Assembly: GCA_014058105.1 (NCBI GenBank) | Contig: JACGCM010001793.1 | Span: 1,054,001-1,118,000, forward strand | Direction of reading: 5' to 3' | Length of the DNA: 64,000 nucleotides | From: Kingdonia uniflora | Taxonomy: Eukaryota; Streptophyta; Magnoliopsida; Ranunculales; Circaeasteraceae | In this document: piece by piece, positions 58,310 to 64,000 of the stretch | Numbering within the stretch: the first letter of the stretch is position 1 | Layout: each line of letters begins with the position of its first letter | The notes under the pieces: model-generated | The model's database searches: none | What the model was told of the DNA's origin: nothing | The model's input: only the letters and a program-made list of their open reading frames with translations | Made by a program: the position numbers and the translations under genes

Positions 58310-61300
58310 CTTCAAGATGTTTAGACTTCTACTTCAATAGTTGTGACATCTACTTCAAAAGATCTGACTTTTACTTTGATAGATCATACTTCGACTTCGA
58401 CAGATCTTACTTTTTACTTCGCGAAGTTCAGACTTCTACTTTAACAGTTTAGACTTCTACTTCTGCAGATCATACTTCTACTTCGACAGATCAATCTTAG
58501 ACTTTGACAGATCACACATTTCACTTCACAAAGTTTAGACTTCTACTTCGATATATCAGATTTCTACTTCGACAGAGCATACTTTTTACTTCACCAAGTT
58601 CAAACTACTACTTCAACAATTTAGACTTCTACTCAACTGATCAGACTTTGTCTTCGACAGATCAACCTTTTCACTTTACCAAGTTTAAACTTCTACTTCG
58701 ACTAATCAGACTTCGACATCGGCTGATCACACTTTTCATTTCACCAAATTTAGTCTCCTTCTTCAATAGTTCACGCTTCTTCTTCGACAGATCAGACTTC
58801 GACTTCGACAGATCACTCTTTTCATTTTGCCAAGTACAAACTTCTACTTCCACAGATCAGACTTCTACATCGACAAATCAGACTTCGACTTAGACAGATC
58901 ACACTTTTTACTTCACAAAGTTCTGACTTCTATTTTGGCAGGTCAGACTTCTACTTTGGCAGATAGCACTTTTTACTTCTCCAAGTTTAGAATTCATCTT
59001 CAGCAGTTCAGACTTCTACTTCACATGATCAAACTTCAAAATTAACAAATCAGACTTTGACTTTGAGAGATCACACATTTCATTCCACCAATTTCAGAAT
59101 TCAACTTCAACAGTTCAGATTTCAACCTCAACAGATCTGACTTTAAGTTCGACTGACCAAACTTTGACTTTGACAGATCACACTTTTCACTTATCAAGTT
59201 TGGACTTCTACTCTGACAAATCTAATTTCGCTTTCGACGGATCACACATTTCACTTTTCCAAGTTCAGACATCTACTTTTACAGATCGAACTTCTACTTC
59301 GATAGATCAGACTTTGACATCGACAGATCGCACTTTTAACTTTACCAAGATCAAACTTCAACTTTGACAGATCTAGCTTTGACTTTGACCGATCATACTT
59401 CTTACTTTACCAAGTTTTGACTTCCACTACGACAGATCAAACTTTGACTTCGTTAGATCGCATTTTTTACATCACCAAATTCAGACTTCTACTTAGACAG
59501 ATCAGACATCTACTTCGACATATAAGATATCGACTTCGACAGATCACACTTTTTACTTCACAAAGCAAAGACTTCTACTTCAATCGTTTAGACTTCAACT
59601 TTGATAGATCAGATTTCGATTTCGACTGATCACACTTTTCTTTCCACCAAGTTCTGACTTCTTCTACAATAGCTCGGACTTCTACTTCGACAGGTCAGAC
59701 TTTAAATTTGACATATCATGCTTTTCACTTTACCAACTTCAGACTTCTACTTTAGCAGATCAGACTTCGATTACGACAGATCAGTCTTCTACTTCGGTAA
59801 ATTAGTCTTCAACTTCAGCAGATCAGTCTTCTAGTTCGATTAATCAGACTTCAACATATCACACTTTTTACAACATAAAGTTCAGACTTTTACTTTAACA
59901 GTTCAGACTTCTACTTCAGCAGATCAGACTTCTACTTCGGCAGATCAGACTTTGACTTTGACAGATCATACTTTTCACTTCACCAAGTTCAGACTTCTAG
60001 ATCAGCAGATCAGTCTTCCACTTCAACAGATCATACTTTTAACTTAATCAAGTTCTGACTTCTACTTCAGCAGTTCCGTCTTCAACTTGAATAGATTAGA
60101 CTTCTACTTTGACAGATCAGACTTGGACTTTGACAGATCGTAAATTTAATTCCGCCAAGTTTAGTCTTCAGCTTTAACAGTTCAAACTTCTACTTCAATA
60201 GATCAGACTATAACTTTGACAAATCAGACTTCGACTTCAACTAATCACACTTTTAGCTTGACCAAGTTCAGACTTCAGCTCCAAAGAATCAGGCTTCAAC
60301 TTTGACAAATCAAACTTCTTACTTTACCAAGTTCAGACATCTACTTCAACGGATCAAATTTCTACTTTGATAGATAATATTTCGACTTCGACGGATCACA
60401 CTATTCACTTTACCAAGTTCAGTCTTCTACCTCGACAGATTAGACATCGACTTCAACAGATCACACTTTTTACTTTACCAAGATCAGACTTCTACTTATA
60501 TAGATCAGACTTTGACTTCGACTGATCACACTATTAACTTAACCAAGTTCAGACTTCTACATCGACAGGTCAGACTTTGATTTTGATAATTCCACTTTAT
60601 TATTCAAGAAGATCAGACTTCTACTTCAACTGATTAGACTTCTGCTTTAAATGATCAGACTTCGATTTCGACAAATCTCATTTTAAACTTTACCAAGATC
60701 TAACTTCTTCTTCATCAGATCAGACTACGACTTCAACAGATTACAATTTTTACTTCATAAAGTTATGACTTCTACTTTAACTGATCAAACTTTTACTTTG
60801 ACAGATCAGACTTCGACCACGACAAATAATACTTTTCATTCTACCAAAATCAAACCTCTACTTTAACAGCTCATACTTCTACTTAATCTAATCAGACTTA
60901 TACTTTGATAGATTAGGTTTCGACATCGACAGATGACACTTTTCACTTTACCAAGTTCAAACTTCTACTTCGACAGATCAGACTTTGACTTCAACATATC
61001 ATACTTTCCACTTTACCAAGTTCAGATTTTAATTATGACAGATCGGATATCGACTTCGACAGATCACACATTTTAGTTCACCAAGTTTATACTTCAACTT
61101 CAGCAGTTTAGGCATCTACTTCGGCAGTTTAGACATCTACTTCGACAGATCAGACTTCGACTTCGACAGGTCTCACTTTTTACTTCACCAAGTTCAAACT
61201 TCTACTTCTATAGTTCAGACTTCTACATCAACTGATCAGAATTCTACTTTGACTGATTAGATTTCGACTTTGTTAGATCACAGTTTTAATTCAGCCAAGT

Positions 61301-64000
61301 TAAGACTTCTACTTCAATAGTTCAGACCGCAACTTCGACAGATCGGACTTCAACTTCGACAGATCTCACTGTTCACTTAACCAAGTTTTAAATTCATCTG
61401 CAAAAGATCAAATTTCTACTTCGATAGATCAGATTTCGGCTTAGACTGATCACACCTTTAACTTCTCCATGATTAGACTTCTACTTTGACAGATCATACT
61501 TTTTACTTTACCAAATGCATACTTCTATTTATGTACTTCAGACTTCTACTACAACAGATCAGACTTCTACATCGAAAGGTCAGACTTTGACTGCGACAGA
61601 TCATACTTTTCACTTTACGAAGTTCAGATTTCTACTTCGGCAGATCATATTTCAACTTTGGCAGATCGGACTTCGACTTCAACAGATCACACTTTCTGCT
61701 TTTCCAAAATTAAGCTACTACGTAGAGTGGTCAGACTTTGACTTCAACAAATCACACTTATCAATTTACCAAGTTCATACATATACTTTAACAGATCAGA
61801 CTTCAACTCCTACTGTTCAGACTTCGACTGATCAAACTTCAACTTTGACAGATCACACTTTTTACTTTTCTAAGATAAGTCTTCAACTTCGACAGATAAG
61901 ACTTTGACTTAAACGAATCACACTTTTATCTACACAAAGTTTAGACTTCTGCTTCAACTTTTTAGACTTCTACTTTGAATGATCAGACTTCGGCATTGAC
62001 AGATCACACTTTTAACTTTTCTAAGTTCAGACTTCGACTTCAACGGATTGCACTTTTTACTTCACGATGTTCAAAATTTTACTTCGACTGATCAGACTTT
62101 GACTTTGACAGATCATACTCTTCATTCTTCCAAGTTCAGACATCTACTTCATCAATTCAGACTTCTACTTCAACAGAGTAGAATTATACTTCGGCAGATC
62201 TGACTTCGACTTTGACTGATCATACTTTTTACTTTACCAAGTTCAAACTTCTACTTCGACAGATCACACTTATCACTTTACCAAGTTCAAACTTTAACTT
62301 TAGCTAATCATAATTGTACTTCGACAGATCAGACTTTGACTTTGACAGATCACACTTTTCACTTCACCAAGTTAAGATTTCTACTTCAACAGTTCAGACA
62401 TCTACATCAATAGATAAGACTTCAACTCAGATAAGACTTCAACTTTGATACATCAAATTTCCACTTCGACTGATCTCACTTTCTACTTCACCAAGTTCAG
62501 ACTTTTTCTCCAGAAGTTCAGACTTTTATTTCAACAAATTAGACTTCTTCAGTGATAGATTAGACTTTAGACTTCTTCTCTAGAAGTTCAGGCTTCAATT
62601 ATAGCAGTTCAGACTTTAACTTCAGCAGATCAGACTTTTTCATATACAGATCAAGCATTGACTTTGATAGATCATACTTTTAACTTTACCAAGTTTAGAC
62701 TTCTACTCCGGCAAATCAGACTTCGACTTTGGCATATCATATTTTATACTTTACCAAGTTCAGACATCTACTTCAGTAGATCAGACTTCTACTTGAATAG
62801 ATCAGACTTCAACTTTGACAAATCTCACTTTTCACTTCACCAAGTTCAGATATCTACTTCGACAGATTGTACTTCTACTTTAATTGATCAGACTTTGAAT
62901 TTGACATATAAATTTTCTTACTTTACCAAGTTTAGACTTTATCTTCTACAGATCATACTTTTCAATTTACCAAGATCAAACTTTTACTTTGATAGATAAG
63001 ACTTCCACTTTGACCCATTTCACTTTTTACTTTAGCATGTTCAGACTTCAACTTTGAAAGCTCAGACTTTGACTTTGATAGATCACACTTTTCAATTCAC
63101 CAATTTCAGACTTTTACTTCGACATATCAAACTTCTACTTTGACATATCAGACATCAACTTCGACAGATCACACTTCTCAATTCACCAAACTTATACTTT
63201 AACCGATCAGACTTCTACTTCGACAGATCAGATTTCGATTTCGACCAATCACTCTTTTCCTTCCACCAAGTTTAGACTTCCACTTCGACAGCTCAAACTT
63301 CTCCCTAGACAGGTCAGACTTCGACATCGATAGATCACACTTTTAACTTTACCAGGATCAGACTTTTACTTTAACAGATCAGACTTGGACTTCGACTGAT
63401 CATACTTTTAACTTAATCAAGTTAAGACTCTTACTTTAGCAGATTAAACTTCTACGTCGACAGATAATACTTCAACTTCAAAAGATTACACTTTTTACTT
63501 TAACAGTTTAGATTTCTACTTCAACAGTTCAGACATCAACATCAACAGATAAGATTTCTACTTCAATAGTTCAGGCATCAACATCAACAAATCAGATTTC
63601 AACTTCAATAGATTAGACTTCCACCTTGACAGATCGTACATTTTACTTCACCAAGTTCAGTCTTCTACTTCAGAAGTTCAGACTTCTACTTCAACAGATC
63701 AGACTTCTCCATTGACAGATCAGATATTGACTTTGACAGATCTTACTTTTCACTTTACCAAGTTCAGACTTCTACTCCGATAAATCAGATTCGACTACGA
63801 CAGATCAAACTATTTACTTTAGGAAGTTCAGACATCTACTTCAGTAGAGCAGACTTTTATTTCGACAGATCAGTCTTCGACTTCGACAAATCTCACTTTT
63901 CACTTCACAAAGCATAGACTTCTACTTCGGCAGATCATACTTCAATTTTCACAGATCAGACTTCAACTTTGACATATTATACTTTTAACTTCTCCATGTT
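58310..64000 (+). repeat. Large array block, second copy (partner 43441-50250)
   Basis: See the paired block. The match runs to the window end, so the second copy probably continues beyond it. Confidence 0.85.

Larger units (their letters stand above)
42424..64000 (+). repeat. Minisatellite array of 21-bp and 23-bp modules, more than 21.5 kb
   Basis: The array is built from a 21-bp unit with core ACTTCGACTTCGACAGATC (third-codon-like positions vary: TTCTAC, TTCGAC, TTTGAC, TTCAAC) and a 23-bp unit with core ACTTTTCACTTTACCAAGTT. One to five 21-bp units are followed by one 23-bp unit, giving 44-130-bp blocks, a few hundred in total by eye. It continues past the window end. The plus strand is very poor in G. 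No gene or mobile element interrupts it. Short open frames in it (up to 145 codons at 42823-43260) come from the repeat, not from a gene. Its function is unknown. Confidence 0.97.

Noticed and set aside
58671..58853. Lysine/glutamate-rich minus-strand frame in the array
   Set aside because: It is the complement of array units and has no independent support.
42424..64000. CRISPR-like appearance (short repeats with variable parts)
   Set aside because: The repeats are contiguous, with no unique spacers of constant length, and lie in a plant genome next to retrotransposons.

Overview
This window looks like plant pericentromeric or other repeat-dense heterochromatin. Almost everything recognisable is plant-type transposable element: Ty3/gypsy elements of the Tat and Athila lineages, a CACTA DNA transposon, a LINE fragment and a long solo LTR. 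The one clearly host-derived piece is a captured fragment of a plant PRMT6-type arginine methyltransferase gene. I see no intact host gene, no rRNA or tRNA and no CRISPR. All pol genes are broken by stops and frameshifts. The sequence does not let me name the species. 

Layout. 1-12.7 kb: a decayed Tat-lineage retrotransposon on the minus strand (element D: gag at high coordinates, integrase at low), split by a 6.7-kb CACTA transposon (3519-10246) with matching terminal inverted repeats and a TCG target duplication. The CACTA carries pieces of foreign genes. 12.7-13.85 kb: unassigned. 13.86-17.2 kb: a truncated Athila element on the plus strand (gag, protease, start of RT). 17.2-20.2 kb: AT-rich sequence without recognisable genes. 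20.2-24.0 kb: Athila-type 3' internal region and probable LTR, minus strand. 24.0-42.1 kb: a Russian doll. Tat element A (plus) has its gag split by Tat element B (25434-37109, LTRs at both ends, GTACT target duplication). B lost its RNase H and integrase and keeps an antisense gene, which is itself split by a 2.9-kb solo LTR (30400-33319). A then resumes gag, protease, RT, two RNase H domains and integrase. 42.4-64.0 kb and beyond: a minisatellite array of more than 21.5 kb built from 21-bp and 23-bp modules. It begins about 420 bp after the pol stop of element A. 

How it fits together. The three Tat copies (A, B, D) are close relatives and serve as each other's reference. D and A show the uninterrupted or interrupted version of the same sites, so each nested insertion can be read directly. 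The array is the least ordinary part: its 21-bp unit equals seven codons, its 23-bp spacer shifts the frame by two, and blocks of several kb recur in it with an offset of about 13.5-14.9 kb. Its position behind a Tat pol gene fits the known tendency of Tat/Ogre 3' regions to hold tandem repeats that can grow into satellites, but that origin is an inference here.
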